Shown: piece by piece, positions 43,960 to 53,121 of the stretch
How the letters are laid out: every line of letters begins with the position of its first letter
How positions within the stretch are numbered: the stretch's first letter is position 1
NCBI GenBank assembly: GCA_013376735.1
Contig: VINJ01000001.1
Coordinates: forward strand, 2,294,001 to 2,358,000
Direction: 5' to 3'
Length of the DNA stretch: 64,000 nucleotides
Source of the DNA: a bacterium Scap17
Lineage (GTDB): Bacteria > Pseudomonadota > Gammaproteobacteria > Pseudomonadales > Halomonadaceae
Program-made: the position numbers and the translations under genes
The notes under the pieces: generated by a model
Databases searched by the model: none
What the model was told of the DNA's origin: nothing
Seen by the model: only the letters and a program-made list of their open reading frames with translations

Positions 43960-45549
43960 TCAGTGCTCACGGGTCGCGCGGAAGGTGATGTCCGGCCAGC
44001 GTTCCTGGGTCAGCTGCAGGTTGACGCGGGTCGGCGCGATGTAGGTCAGCCAGCCACCGCCATCATAAGCCAGGTTGGCACTGGCCTTGCGCTTGAAATC
44101 TTCCAGCATCTTGGTGTCATCGCAGTAGATCCAGCGTGCGGTCTGCACGTTGATCGCCTCATAGATGCACTCGACCTTGTACTCTTCTTTCAGGCGATGA
44201 GCGACCACGTCGAACTGCAGCGTACCGACGGCACCGACGATTAGGTCGTTGTTGTCGAACGGTTGGAAGACCTGGGTCGCGCCCTCTTCGGAGAGCTGCT
44301 GCAGACCTTTCTGCAACGCCTTCATCTTCAGCGGGTCCTTCAGGCGCACGCGCTTGAACAGTTCCGGCGCGAAGTGCGGAATGCCGGTGAAGCGCATGTC
44401 CTCGCCGATGGTGAAGGTGTCGCCGATCTGGATGGTGCCGTGGTTGTGCAGGCCGATGATATCGCCCGGCCAGGCCTCTTCCACGTGGGAGCGGTCCGCC
44501 GCCATGAAGGTCAGGGCGTCAGGAATCTTGACGTCCTTGTTGATGCGCACGTGGCGCATCTTCATGTTCTTCTCGTACTTGCCGGAGCAGACACGCAGGA
44601 AGGCGACACGGTCACGGTGTTTCGGGTCCATGTTGGCCTGGATCTTGAACACGAAGCCGGTGAAGCGCTCATCGTGGGCCGTGACTTCGCGGGTATCGGT
44701 ATCGCGCGGCTGAGGCGGCGGCGCGTATTCGACGAAGCCGTCGAGCATCTCACGCACGCCGAAGTTGCCCATGGCGGTACCGAAGTAGACCGGCGTCAGC
44801 TCACCACGACGATAGGCCTCGAGATCGAACTCGTGAGAGGCGCCGCGCACCAGCTCGACTTCCATGCTCAGCTCTTCGATCAAGCCCTCACCCAGCGCTT
44901 CGATGGCTTCAGGGCTGTCGAGGCCCTTGATGCGTACGTCATCGGGGATGCGGTTGCCCTGGCCCTGCTTGTAGAGATGGATCTCGTCATTGAGCAGGTG
45001 ATAGACGCCCTTGAAGCCCTTGCCGACACCGATCGGCCAGGTCACCGGCGCGCACTGGATGTTGAGGACCGTCTCGACTTCGTCCATCACCTCGATGGGG
45101 TCACGCGTCTCACGGTCCATCTTGTTGACGAAGGTCAGGATCGGCGTGGTGCGCAGACGGCAGACTTCCATCAGCTTGATGGTGCGGTCCTCGACACCCT
45201 TGGCACCATCGATGACCATCAGCGCCGAGTCGACGGCCGTCAGCGTCCGGTAGGTATCCTCGGAGAAATCCTCGTGCCCGGGGGTATCCAGCAGGTTGAC
45301 CATGCGGTCCTTGTAGGGGAACTGCATCACGGAGGTGGTCACGGAGATGCCACGCTCCTGCTCCATCTTCATCCAGTCAGAGGTCGCGTGACGATCGGCC
45401 CGCTTGCTCTTGACCGAGCCGGCCATCTGGATGGCATTCCCGAACAGCAGCAGCTTCTCGGTGATGGTGGTCTTACCGGCATCCGGGTGAGAGATGATGG
45501 CGAATGTACGGCGCACATCCGCCGCCTTGGCAATCTGGGAATCTGACAT
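43960..45549 (-). CDS. prfC: Peptide chain release factor 3 (RF3)
   Basis: 529 residues. GTPase motifs: G1 [10 protein letters not shown]2 region [14 protein letters not shown]3 [14 protein letters not shown]4 NKMDR. The rest matches RF3 through [18 protein letters not shown] and the C-terminal domain. RF3 recycles RF1 and RF2 after termination. ATG 45549 is the family start; the frame extends uselessly to 45615. Monocistronic with a strong terminator. Confidence 0.96.
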   Translation of the reverse strand: MSDSQIAKAADVRRTFAIISHPDAGKTTITEKLLLFGNAIQMAGSVKSKRADRHATSDWMKMEQERGISVTTSVMQFPYKDRMVNLLDTPGHEDFSEDTYRTLTAVDSALMVIDGAKGVEDRTIKLMEVCRLRTTPILTFVNKMDRETRDPIEVMDEVETVLNIQCAPVTWPIGVGKGFKGVYHLLNDEIHLYKQGQGNRIPDDVRIKGLDSPEAIEALGEGLIEELSMEVELVRGASHEFDLEAYRRGELTPVYFGTAMGNFGVREMLDGFVEYAPPPQPRDTDTREVTAHDERFTGFVFKIQANMDPKHRDRVAFLRVCSGKYEKNMKMRHVRINKDVKIPDALTFMAADRSHVEEAWPGDIIGLHNHGTIQIGDTFTIGEDMRFTGIPHFAPELFKRVRLKDPLKMKALQKGLQQLSEEGATQVFQPFDNNDLIVGAVGTLQFDVVAHRLKEEYKVECIYEAINVQTARWIYCDDTKMLEDFKRKASANLAYDGGGWLTYIAPTRVNLQLTQERWPDITFRATREH

Positions 45550-45715
45550 TGGCTGAAAGGCATCCGGCCCGGCGTGAGACACGCCGCGCGCACTGTTGGG
45601 TGAATAGCAGAACAAGACGAATGGCGCGCATTGTAGCGGCTGGCGCGGCGCGGCAACAGAGGCGAGCGCGATCAGCGGTCTTCAGTCATCCTTGCGCGCG
45701 CGAAATACCAGGGCC

Positions 45716-46111
45716 TTACTCCTCGACCTCGGACAGTGTCTCGACGATATGGCACTGCGCCACCACCCCGCCGGCACAGCAGTGCGTCAGGCGCTGCAAT
45801 TCCTCCTCCATGACGGCGAGGTCGCGCTGACGCTTGCGCACCTCGGCCAGCTGTGCCTCTATGCGCGCATCTATCTGATCGCACGGCAACGCCTGCTGAT
45901 CCGCCAGCCCCAGCAAGGCGCGGATATCATCCAGCGAGAAACCCAGACGTCGACAACGGCGGATGAAGGTCAACCGGCGCAGTTGTGCATTGCCATATTC
46001 ACGATAGCCGTTGGCCGCACGCCGCAGCGGGGCCAACAGACCCTGCTTCTCGTAGTAGCGGATCGTCACCGCCTGGACGTCTGAAGCCTTGGCCAGCTGA
46101 CCGATACTCAT
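45716..46111 (-). CDS. MerR family metal-responsive regulator (CadR/PbrR type)
   Basis: 131 residues. Winged helix at the start (IGQLAKASDVQAVTIRYYEK), dimerisation helix, and cysteines in ALPCDQIDARI and HCCAGGVVAQCHIVE, the three-cysteine pattern of CadR/PbrR sensors for Cd/Pb. ATG 46111 gives the canonical N-terminus; ATG 46186 would add 25 residues and is the alternative. The gene is divergent from a CDF-type transporter whose promoter has the long spacer that MerR proteins activate. Confidence 0.88.
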   Translation of the reverse strand: MSIGQLAKASDVQAVTIRYYEKQGLLAPLRRAANGYREYGNAQLRRLTFIRRCRRLGFSLDDIRALLGLADQQALPCDQIDARIEAQLAEVRKRQRDLAVMEEELQRLTHCCAGGVVAQCHIVETLSEVEE

Positions 46112-46191
46112 CGCCCTTGTGTCAGCCCCTGAGCTTTGTGGGTCTTGCGCTGCTGTCGCCGGCTCGTGCTCGGATCCTTGTGTCATGAGGC

Positions 46192-46222
46192 TTGACCTTA
46201 TAGTGACTATAACCTCCATGCT
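46192..46222 (+). promoter_or_regulatory. MerR-type promoter and operator for the CDF transporter gene
   Basis: TTGACC at 46192-46197 as -35 and CATGCT at 46217-46222 as -10, separated by 19 bp, the overlong spacing characteristic of MerR-activated promoters. The spacer carries the palindrome TTATAGT-G-ACTATAA (46198-46212), the expected MerR dimer site. The transporter start is 30 bp downstream. Confidence 0.82.
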
Positions 46223-46251
46223 GTCATCAACACGACAGGAGGCCAAGACCC

Positions 46252-47034
46252 ATGAAAAGCTGTTGCGAAAGCAAATCCGGCGAGCTGGCAGAGCTCAGAG
46301 CCTCTCAGGGCAAGGTACTCAAGATATTGCTAGCCCTGAATGCCAGCATGTTCTTCATCGAATTCACCGCAGCCTGGTGGCTGGGCTCCACCGCACTGCT
46401 GGGGGATTCACTCGACATGTTCGGCGATGCCAGCGTCTACGCCCTGACCCTCTACGTGCTGCACCGCAGCGTGCGTGAACGTGCATTGAGCGCACTAGTG
46501 AAAGGCATCGTGATGCTGGCGCTGGGCGTGATCGTCCTTGGCGAAGCAGGCTACCAAGCCCTTCATGGCGTCGCCCCTGCCGCACACGGCATGGGCGCCT
46601 TCGCTCTGCTGGCGCTGGCCGTCAATCTGGTTTGCTTCGGCCTGCTGTGGCGCTTCAAGTCGGATGATCTGAACATGCGCTCCACCTGGCTGTGCTCACG
46701 CAATGACATCATCGCCAACGCCTCGGTCTTCGGCGCTGCGATACTGGTGGGTTGGACGGGCTCCCGTTGGCCGGATGTGCTGCTGGGGGCGGCGATTGCC
46801 GCCCTCTTCCTGCAGTCCGCCTGGCAGGTGATTCGCGACGCGCGAGTTGAGCTGCGCAATGCCAAGCAAGCCGAAAGCGCGCAAGCTGCGCATGAGCAAG
46901 ACGCAAGCTCCCAAGCCCCTGACGCTCCGCCATCATCCTGCGCCACCCGCAGTTGTTGTGCGCCACCCACGGCTGCTGTGGTGGTCGAGCAGACACCCGC
47001 CAGCAGCGGCGGCTCCAGCAAGTGCTGTCGGTGA
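46252..47034 (+). CDS. Cation diffusion facilitator-like heavy-metal transporter with Cys-rich termini
   Basis: 260 residues with five or six membrane segments. The helix-2 metal site reads DSLDMFGDAS (DxxxD) and the matching later site SRNDIIANAS, rather than the HxxxD pairs of zinc CDFs. Cysteines cluster at both ends: MKSCCESK, and SCATRSCCAPP plus KCCR in a flexible tail, which would suit thiophilic metals such as Cd, Pb or Cu. GGAGG lies 9 nt before the ATG. Under control of the divergent MerR promoter, it should export the sensed metal. Metal identity is inferred. Confidence 0.85.
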   Translation: MKSCCESKSGELAELRASQGKVLKILLALNASMFFIEFTAAWWLGSTALLGDSLDMFGDASVYALTLYVLHRSVRERALSALVKGIVMLALGVIVLGEAGYQALHGVAPAAHGMGAFALLALAVNLVCFGLLWRFKSDDLNMRSTWLCSRNDIIANASVFGAAILVGWTGSRWPDVLLGAAIAALFLQSAWQVIRDARVELRNAKQAESAQAAHEQDASSQAPDAPPSSCATRSCCAPPTAAVVVEQTPASSGGSSKCCR

Positions 47035-47047
47035 GACGATGACCCGA

Positions 47048-47091
47048 GACAAGAAAGCGCCCCGTCGAGATCGCCGGGGCGCTTTCTTGTC
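47048..47091. terminator. Bidirectional intrinsic terminator
   Basis: Perfect 17-bp stem (GACAAGAAAGCGCCCCG and its complement) with a 10-nt loop between the convergent transporter and maiA genes. Confidence 0.9.
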
Positions 47092-47107
47092 GGGATACCG
47101 ACAATGA

Positions 47108-47767
47108 TCAGGCCGCCGGACAATCTGGCTGACGCTCGGGGTGGGCCTGCTGAAAAGCTTCCAATGACTGACAGGCCGCCTCGATGGCCAGAATCCTCGG
47201 GTAGTCCTTGAGTTCACACCCGAAGCGCCGGGCATTGTAGAGCTGGGGCATCAGGCAAGCATCCGCCATGCCCGGGCTATCGCCATGGCAGAAACGTCCT
47301 GCACTTTCCGCCAGCATCACTTCCAGACGCGCGAAGCCCTCGGCGACCCAGTGTCGATACCACTCAAGGCGCTGCGCCTGCGTGACTTCAAGCCGATCGG
47401 TCAGATAATTGAGCACGCGCGGATTGTTGAGCGGATGCATCTCACAGGCCATGAACTGGCACAGTGCGCGCACCTTCGCACGCGCTTCCGGCGCTGAGGG
47501 CAACAGCGCCGGGGTGGGCCAGCGCTCCTCCAGATATTCCATGATCGCGAGCGACTGGGTCAGGGCCACCGGTGCGGGGGTATCTCCCACCATCAGGGTC
47601 GGCACTAGTCCCTGGGGGTTGATGGCCAGATAGTCCTCGCTACGCTGTTCGCCCTTGAGCAGATTGACCGGCACCTGAGCGACCTCTATCCCCTTGAGCG
47701 CCAGCGCGATTCTTACCCGATAGCTGGTAGATGAACGGTAATAGCCATACAGACTCATTGAACTCAT
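47108..47767 (-). CDS. maiA: Maleylacetoacetate isomerase (zeta-class GST)
   Basis: 219 residues of the glutathione transferase fold. The zeta-class active-site sequence is YYRSSTSYRVRIALALKG, followed by NPQGLVPTLMVGD and QSLAIMEYLEERWP. It isomerises maleylacetoacetate to fumarylacetoacetate with glutathione. GGGGAGT precedes ATG 47767; the longer frame is unsupported. Last gene of the homogentisate set hmgA-fahA-maiA, all on the minus strand. Confidence 0.94.
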   Translation of the reverse strand: MSSMSLYGYYRSSTSYRVRIALALKGIEVAQVPVNLLKGEQRSEDYLAINPQGLVPTLMVGDTPAPVALTQSLAIMEYLEERWPTPALLPSAPEARAKVRALCQFMACEMHPLNNPRVLNYLTDRLEVTQAQRLEWYRHWVAEGFARLEVMLAESAGRFCHGDSPGMADACLMPQLYNARRFGCELKDYPRILAIEAACQSLEAFQQAHPERQPDCPAA

Positions 47768-47903
47768 GCTGCACTCCCCTGTGGCGCGGTTGGATACCGG
47801 CCGCCCTTTCGCACTGTCTCGCACCCAGTTGGCTTGAGGCTTACCGGCGCACGACGTCTTCCCGAGACGTGTCTCTGAGAAGCTCTGCCTGACGACGCCG
47901 CCC

Positions 47904-48923
47904 TCAGGCGTCCAACTGCGTCACCTGCTGATCAATGGCGCCGAAGATGCTCTGGCCATCGCGATCGAACATCTCGATGCGGATGCGATCACCGAAACGC
48001 ATGAAGGGCGTGCGAATCTCATCGAACAGGATCTTCTCGACCATGCGCACTTCGGCCAGACAGCTGTAGCCCACGCCCCCTTCGCTGATCGGTTTGCCGG
48101 GGCCGCCATCCTTGCCGGGATTGGACACGGTGCCTGAGCCGATGATCGCGCCGGCGCCCAGGGGGCGAGTCTTGGCGGCATGCGCCACCAGCTGCGGGAA
48201 GCTGAAGATCATGTCTGGCCCGGACTCTGGCTCACCGAACTTCTCACCATTGAGATGCACGCTCAACGGCAGATGCACGCGCCCCTGCTGCCAGGCATCC
48301 CCCAGCTCGTCCGGCGTCACGGCGATGGGCGAGAAGCTTGACGACGGCTTGGCCTGGAAGAAGCCGAAGCCCTTGGCCAGCTCGCCGGGGATCAGCCCAC
48401 GCAGACTGACGTCATTGACCAGCATCAACAGGCGAATGTGGTCCTCGGCCTGCTCCGGACTGACGTGCATCGGCACATCATCGGTGATGACGGCGATCTC
48501 GCCTTCGAAATCGATGCCATGCTCCTCACTGACGCATACGATATCGGCGTTGGGGGCCAGGAAGCTGTCGCTGCCACCCTGATACATCAGCGGGTCATGC
48601 CAGAAGGTCTCGGGCATCTCGGCGCCACGTGCCTGGCGCACCAGCTGGACATGGTTCAGATACGCCGAGCCGTCTGCCCACTGATAACTGCGCGGCAGCG
48701 GGGAATGAAGCGCCTGGCTTTCCAGCGCAAAGGCGTCCGCCAGCGTGCCTTCATTGAGCGCCGCGTAGCGTTGCTCGAGCCCGGGCGCCAGCGACGTCCA
48801 GTCTTCCAGCAGCGCCTGCAAGGTCGTTGCGACATCCGCGACCTTGACGGCGCGGGTCAGGTCACGGGAGACCAGCAGCAGCGTTCCATCACGGGAACCA
48901 TCCTGGTAGGTAGCGAATTTCAT
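47904..48923 (-). CDS. fahA: Fumarylacetoacetase
   Basis: 339 residues of the FAH family. The catalytic C-terminal domain shows the metal-binding acid residues in IDFEGEIAVITDDV, then MLVNDVSLRGLIPGELAKGF and GAIIGSGTVSNPG. It splits fumarylacetoacetate into fumarate and acetoacetate, the last step of tyrosine breakdown. AAGGAGG lies 6 nt before ATG 48923. It sits between hmgA and maiA. Shorter than the animal enzyme, as is usual in this bacterial subgroup. Confidence 0.93.
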   Translation of the reverse strand: MKFATYQDGSRDGTLLLVSRDLTRAVKVADVATTLQALLEDWTSLAPGLEQRYAALNEGTLADAFALESQALHSPLPRSYQWADGSAYLNHVQLVRQARGAEMPETFWHDPLMYQGGSDSFLAPNADIVCVSEEHGIDFEGEIAVITDDVPMHVSPEQAEDHIRLLMLVNDVSLRGLIPGELAKGFGFFQAKPSSSFSPIAVTPDELGDAWQQGRVHLPLSVHLNGEKFGEPESGPDMIFSFPQLVAHAAKTRPLGAGAIIGSGTVSNPGKDGGPGKPISEGGVGYSCLAEVRMVEKILFDEIRTPFMRFGDRIRIEMFDRDGQSIFGAIDQQVTQLDA

Positions 48924-49041
48924 GGGTGCCTCCTTGAAGAGCAACGTGAGCAACGTGAGCAATAATGCAGGAATTGCCTTGGGTCGGATGACGATGAACA
49001 GTCAAAGGTCATCGCTGATGCAGGGTGAATTAAGGAATGAA

Positions 49042-50370
49042 TCAAGGGGTGAATTGAGGAGTAGTGTGAGGCGTGAAGTGAGACGCGAGCCCCTGCCAGA
49101 CCGAGCCGTAGTCGCGCTGCCGAGCGCTCGACGACAGGGCCTGCGGGGTGGGCTGGAACAGATAGCGACTCTCGAACATGAAGGCGAGCGTATTGCCCTG
49201 ATAGCGGGGGGCGAGCTCTGCCTGACTGGCGGCCTCGAAGGTGGCAGCGTCAGGGCCATGCGGGGTCATGGCGTTGTGCAGACTCGCGCCGCCCGGACGG
49301 AAGCCTTCGCGCTTGGCGTCATATTCGCCATGGATCAGCCCCATCAACTCGCTCATCAGGTTGCGATGGAAATACGGCGGTCGGAAGGTGTTCTCGGCGA
49401 CCATCCAGCGTGGCGGGAAGATCACGAAGTCGAGATTGGCGACCCCGGCGGTGTCCGACGGTGATGTCAGCACAGTGAAGATCGAGGGGTCAGGATGATC
49501 GAAGCTGACCGTATTGATGGTATTGAAGGTCGCCAGATCATATTTGTAGGGCGCGTAGTTGCCGTGCCAGGCCACGACATCCAGCGGTGAATGATCCAGG
49601 CTCGTGCGCCAGAAACGCCCGCCGAACTTGGCCACCAGCGTGAAGTCACCGGCTTCGTCCTCGAAACGTGCCGATGGCGCGAGGAAGTCGCGCGGATTGG
49701 CCAGTCCATTGCTGCCGATGGGCCCCAGCGAGGGCAACTCGAGAGGCGCGCCATAGTTCTCGGCCACATAGCCTCGACAGCCCTCCGCGTGCCCCGCCAG
49801 CGGATTGAGCTGGAACTTGATACCACGCGGAATCACGACGATCTCGCCGCTAGCGACTTCCAGCAGGCCCAGCTCGCTGCGCACCTCAATGGCACCCTGC
49901 TGCGGCACGATCAGCAATTCGCCATCAGCATTGTAGAAAAAGCGCTGTTGCATGCCGCGAGAGAAGGCGTAGAGATGCGTGGCACAGCCCTGCTGCGCCT
50001 GGGCATCCCCATTGACCGCCAGCGTGATCAGGCCTTCCAGAAAATCGCCAGCGCAGAACGCGATGGGGTCCCAGCGCATCGGGTTGGGATCCGGCATTCC
50101 CTCGGCCAGCGGTGCGGTGGCGACCTGCGGCATCTCCATGGGCTGATAGGCGCCCTGCACCACCGAGGGCCGAATGCGGTAAAGCCAGCTGCGCAGATTG
50201 TGGCTACGCGGCGCGGTGAAGGCCGAGCCGCTCAACTGCTCCGCGTACAGGCCATAGGGGCAACGCTGGGGAGAGTTCTGGCCCTGCGGCAAGGCGCCAG
50301 GCAACGCCTCGCTGGAGACATGATTTCGAAAACCGGCGTGATAATGACACTCAGCATTGCGCTCGCGCAT
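49042..50370 (-). CDS. hmgA: Homogentisate 1,2-dioxygenase
   Basis: 442 residues, full-length. The iron ligands are visible in [20 protein letters not shown] (His, Glu) and [13 protein letters not shown] (His). It opens the homogentisate ring to maleylacetoacetate, using Fe(II) and oxygen. AAGGAGA precedes the ATG. The last dozen residues ([12 protein letters not shown]) are encoded by a degenerate repeat and lie past the usual end. First gene of the pathway operon and divergent from a MarR regulator, with a palindrome between them. Confidence 0.95.
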   Translation of the reverse strand: MRERNAECHYHAGFRNHVSSEALPGALPQGQNSPQRCPYGLYAEQLSGSAFTAPRSHNLRSWLYRIRPSVVQGAYQPMEMPQVATAPLAEGMPDPNPMRWDPIAFCAGDFLEGLITLAVNGDAQAQQGCATHLYAFSRGMQQRFFYNADGELLIVPQQGAIEVRSELGLLEVASGEIVVIPRGIKFQLNPLAGHAEGCRGYVAENYGAPLELPSLGPIGSNGLANPRDFLAPSARFEDEAGDFTLVAKFGGRFWRTSLDHSPLDVVAWHGNYAPYKYDLATFNTINTVSFDHPDPSIFTVLTSPSDTAGVANLDFVIFPPRWMVAENTFRPPYFHRNLMSELMGLIHGEYDAKREGFRPGGASLHNAMTPHGPDAATFEAASQAELAPRYQGNTLAFMFESRYLFQPTPQALSSSARQRDYGSVWQGLASHFTPHTTPQFTP

Positions 50371-50453
50371 GACGATTCATCTCCTTGTGGGCTCGCGGCT
50401 CCTGATGACCCGGGGGCATCCACGGCACGACATGCCGCCACCGCCCTCAAATA

Positions 50454-50467
50454 GTTACATATGAAAC
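50454..50467. promoter_or_regulatory. Near-perfect palindrome GTTACATATGAAAC, candidate MarR operator
   Basis: 14 bp with only one mismatched pair, 84 bp upstream of hmgA in the hmgA-marR gap; an overlapping second repeat ATATG-N4-CATAT spans 50459-50472. The position and 2-fold symmetry fit autoregulated MarR control of the homogentisate genes. Confidence 0.6.
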
Positions 50468-50619
50468 CATATAGACGGATTCATACCTTGGCAATCACTC
50501 AAGTGCTCGACTTTTGTCTTGCTCGCTGTCGAAAGTGGTAACATCGGTAACCTGACCCGACCGCCATGCACTGTCGTGACAACGCTTGTCAGCCTTCTCA
50601 CCGAGACAGGTAACTCTCG

Positions 50620-51138
50620 ATGCAACGCACTGATGACACTCCCGAAGCGCGCGATGCCCTTGATGGGGAAGCCTCACAGGACACGCCCCGCTGCGAGCTG
50701 GATCTTGACCAGTTTTTGCCCTATCGCCTCAACCGACTGGCCGAGCGCACCAGTGAGGCGATGTTCGCCCGCTATGGCGAGCGCTTCGCCATCAATGTCG
50801 CCGAGTGGCGTCTGCTGGCCTGGTTGAGCCGCGGCGTGCCGATGACCGCGCGGGAAATCAGCCTGCGCACCCACATGGACAAGGTACGCGTCTCGCGCGC
50901 CGTCAAATCACTGGAGAGCCGTGAACTGATTCTGCGTCGTCCGAGCGAGCAGGACCAGCGTGCGCAGTTGCTTGTCCTAACCGCCGAGGGCGAGGCCATG
51001 CTCGCCGAGCTGATTCCCGAAGCGCGGCGTTTCGAGGATGAGCTGCTCGGCGCCGTCAGTGCGCGCCAGTATCGTGATCTGCTGATCACCATGCAGACTC
51101 TTGAGCGACAACTGGATCAACTGCCGGGCAGCGACTGA
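50620..51138 (+). CDS. MarR family transcriptional regulator of the homogentisate genes
   Basis: 172 residues. Winged-helix core: AEWRLLAWLSRGVPMTAREI, THMDKVRVSRAVKSLESREL with recognition helix, and wing RRPSEQDQRAQLLVLTAEG. MarR proteins bind palindromes as dimers and are released by aromatic ligands. Divergent from hmgA with 249 bp between, so homogentisate or a related acid is the likely ligand. N-terminal 25 residues are acidic and not part of the fold. Target assignment is by position. Confidence 0.88.
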   Translation: MQRTDDTPEARDALDGEASQDTPRCELDLDQFLPYRLNRLAERTSEAMFARYGERFAINVAEWRLLAWLSRGVPMTAREISLRTHMDKVRVSRAVKSLESRELILRRPSEQDQRAQLLVLTAEGEAMLAELIPEARRFEDELLGAVSARQYRDLLITMQTLERQLDQLPGSD

Positions 51139-51202
51139 AGCGGACATGCAAGGCACTCGCGAACAGGATGACAGAGGACTTCCTGGCCGCCATTTCGCGT
51201 GA

Positions 51203-51230
51203 TGTACAATTGTGGTATAGGTTATGTAAA
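51203..51230 (+). promoter_or_regulatory. Candidate promoter/operator upstream of DUF2256-CRY-DASH genes
   Basis: AT-rich island with TGTACA at 51203 and TGTAAA at 51225, spaced 16 bp, just ahead of the DUF2256 gene. TGTACA-type half-sites are known for light-responsive LitR/CarH-family MerR regulators of photolyase genes, though their usual spacing is different, so this is tentative. Confidence 0.35.
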
Positions 51231-51250
51231 GTTTTAGGGGCCTCGACCGC

Positions 51251-51418
51251 ATGCATCGCAAACCGCACCTGCCCAGCAAGTTGTGCCAGACCTGTCAGCG
51301 GCCCTTCACGTGGCGCAAGAAGTGGCAGGACTGCTGGGACGAGGTACGTCATTGCAGCGAGCGCTGTCGCCGCACCGCACGCCAGAAGTCCCGGGAGGTA
51401 CGCAATGACAACCACTGA
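51251..51418 (+). CDS. DUF2256 mini-protein (Cys-rich, 55 residues)
   Basis: 55 residues: a basic start MHRKPHLPSKLCQTCQRPF, then TWRKKWQDCWDEVRHCSERC and an Arg/Lys tail. The Cys pattern CxxC...CxxxC matches DUF2256, a small family probably binding zinc and often found beside cryptochrome/photolyase genes. It overlaps the CRY-DASH start by 14 nt in another frame, so the two are translationally coupled. The gene is short and lies inside a longer open frame of the neighbour, so it is easily missed. Confidence 0.85.
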   Translation: MHRKPHLPSKLCQTCQRPFTWRKKWQDCWDEVRHCSERCRRTARQKSREVRNDNH

Positions 51419-52952
51419 TCACTGGCTGGTGTGGCTGAATGACGACCTGCGCCTCGATGACAACCCGCTGTGGCAAGCCGCACTCGCCGAGCGGCCGACT
51501 CGCCTGCTGGTCGTGCATGTACTGTCCGAGACGACCTTTCAGCCCTTCGGCAGCGTCAGCCCCGGGGAGCCACACCTGCAGCCGCTCAGCACGGGACGGC
51601 AACATGCCCTGCTCGGGAGCCTGGAATCGTTGCGCACGCGACTTCAGGCGCTGGGCAGTGACCTGCTGATCCTCCATGGCGACGCAGCACGACTGATTCC
51701 GAAGCTGGCAAGGCAATATGGCTGCCGGGGTGTCATCACGCGCCGCGCCACGGGCGTGGTGGAACAACGCCAGCAGCGCGCGGTGGCAAGCCAGTGTCGC
51801 TTGCGACAATTGAACAGCGGTTTGCTGCTGGACGAAGACGAGCTGCCGGAACCACTCGCCGCCCTCCCCGTGAGCTTCAGTGCCTTCCGACGCAAGCTGG
51901 AGAAGGCCCGCCCAAGCCTTCCCGACATGCCTGCCCCGCTGGAGGCGCCATCCACGCTCCCCGGTTGGCCAGAGGACGCCCCTCGTGGCTTTCAGGGCGC
52001 GGCCAGGCAACTGCTCGAGGCTCGCCACTGGCAGGCCGACACCCGCGGAGAATACACCTTTGCCCCCGGAGAGCCCGCCGGTCTGCAGCGCCTGCAGGAT
52101 TACCTGAGCCCGACCTTCGCCGGTCAGTACAAGACCACCCGCAATCGCCTCAGCGGCGCGGATTTCTCGACCCGCTTCTCCGTGTGGCTGGCACTGGGCT
52201 GTCTGTCGCCGCGGCGGATACTGGACGCGCTGCACCGTTTTCAGGCCACGCTGCCCGAGCACTGCGAGCATCCGCAGGCTGCCTTCAAGGACAGCGACTG
52301 GATCCGCGTCGAGCTTTTATGGCGTGAGTACTTCCACTGGGATGCACGGCGGCTGGGCAGGCACACCTTCACGGGCGAGTCCCAAAGCCACGACGCGGCT
52401 CTGCCGCGCAGCCATGAGCGAGAGTCGGAACCGCTTGAACGCTGGCAGACCGGAATGACCGGGGTGCCATGGGTCGATGCCGGCATGCGCGAACTGGCGG
52501 CTACCGGCTGGCTGAGCAACCGCATGCGCCAGAACGTGGCGAGCTTTCTGGTCAAGGACCTTGGCGTGGACTGGCGCCAGGGAGCGGCCTGGTTCGAGCA
52601 TCAGCTACTGGATCACGACGTCGCCTCCAACTGGGGCAACTGGCGCTATCTGGCGGGTATCGGACGTGATCCGTGCGGGGATCGGCACTTCAACATGATG
52701 AAGCAGGCACGCCAGCATGACCCTCTCGGTCATTACGTCAGCCGCTGGATACCAGAGATTGCGACACTGCCCGCCGGCATGCAGCGCCATGCGCCCTGGC
52801 TCGCCTGGTCAAGCAGCGCAGGGCGCAACGGATCAGCGGGCCACTACCCGCGCCAGCCTCTCACGCATGTCGAGGGCTGGGAGGCCCACCTGGCCGACGT
52901 CACACCGACACGCGTGACGCCCTGGCTGAGTGGCTCCTTCGAGCGAGGCTGA
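51405..52952 (+). CDS. CRY-DASH type cryptochrome/photolyase
   Basis: 515 residues. N-terminal photolyase alpha/beta domain starts HWLVWLNDDLRLDDNPLW; FAD domain shows GADFSTRFSVWLALGCLSPR, WIRVELLWREYFHWDAR, GVPWVDAGMRELAATGWLSN and HDVASNWGNWRYLAGIG. The pattern is CRY-DASH, which repairs cyclobutane dimers mainly in single-stranded DNA and may sense blue light. GGGAGG lies before ATG 51405, so the open frame back to 51168, which would include the DUF2256 gene in another frame, is not the true start. Confidence 0.9.
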   Translation: MTTTDHWLVWLNDDLRLDDNPLWQAALAERPTRLLVVHVLSETTFQPFGSVSPGEPHLQPLSTGRQHALLGSLESLRTRLQALGSDLLILHGDAARLIPKLARQYGCRGVITRRATGVVEQRQQRAVASQCRLRQLNSGLLLDEDELPEPLAALPVSFSAFRRKLEKARPSLPDMPAPLEAPSTLPGWPEDAPRGFQGAARQLLEARHWQADTRGEYTFAPGEPAGLQRLQDYLSPTFAGQYKTTRNRLSGADFSTRFSVWLALGCLSPRRILDALHRFQATLPEHCEHPQAAFKDSDWIRVELLWREYFHWDARRLGRHTFTGESQSHDAALPRSHERESEPLERWQTGMTGVPWVDAGMRELAATGWLSNRMRQNVASFLVKDLGVDWRQGAAWFEHQLLDHDVASNWGNWRYLAGIGRDPCGDRHFNMMKQARQHDPLGHYVSRWIPEIATLPAGMQRHAPWLAWSSSAGRNGSAGHYPRQPLTHVEGWEAHLADVTPTRVTPWLSGSFERG

Positions 52953-53121
52953 CAAGCGTTGAACCACGAAGAGAGCGCCACAAAGCGAGCACAACGAAGA
53001 GGGTGCAACGCAGAGGAAGCAACGCAGGGGATTGCATGGCGCCTTGGCGCTAACTGACCGTCAGGGCTGCACTTTATGAGCCTTATTCACTATCATGGCC
53101 GCATTCCTCGCAGGAGTCGTC

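Noticed and set aside
44263-45546. 427-residue plus-strand frame opposite prfC
   Set aside because: Antisense shadow of RF3; biased His/Asp/Val/Arg composition.
51168-51404. N-terminal extension of the cryptochrome gene
   Set aside because: The upstream part contains the DUF2256 gene in another frame and the AT-rich promoter area; ATG 51405 has a strong ribosome site and the family start.
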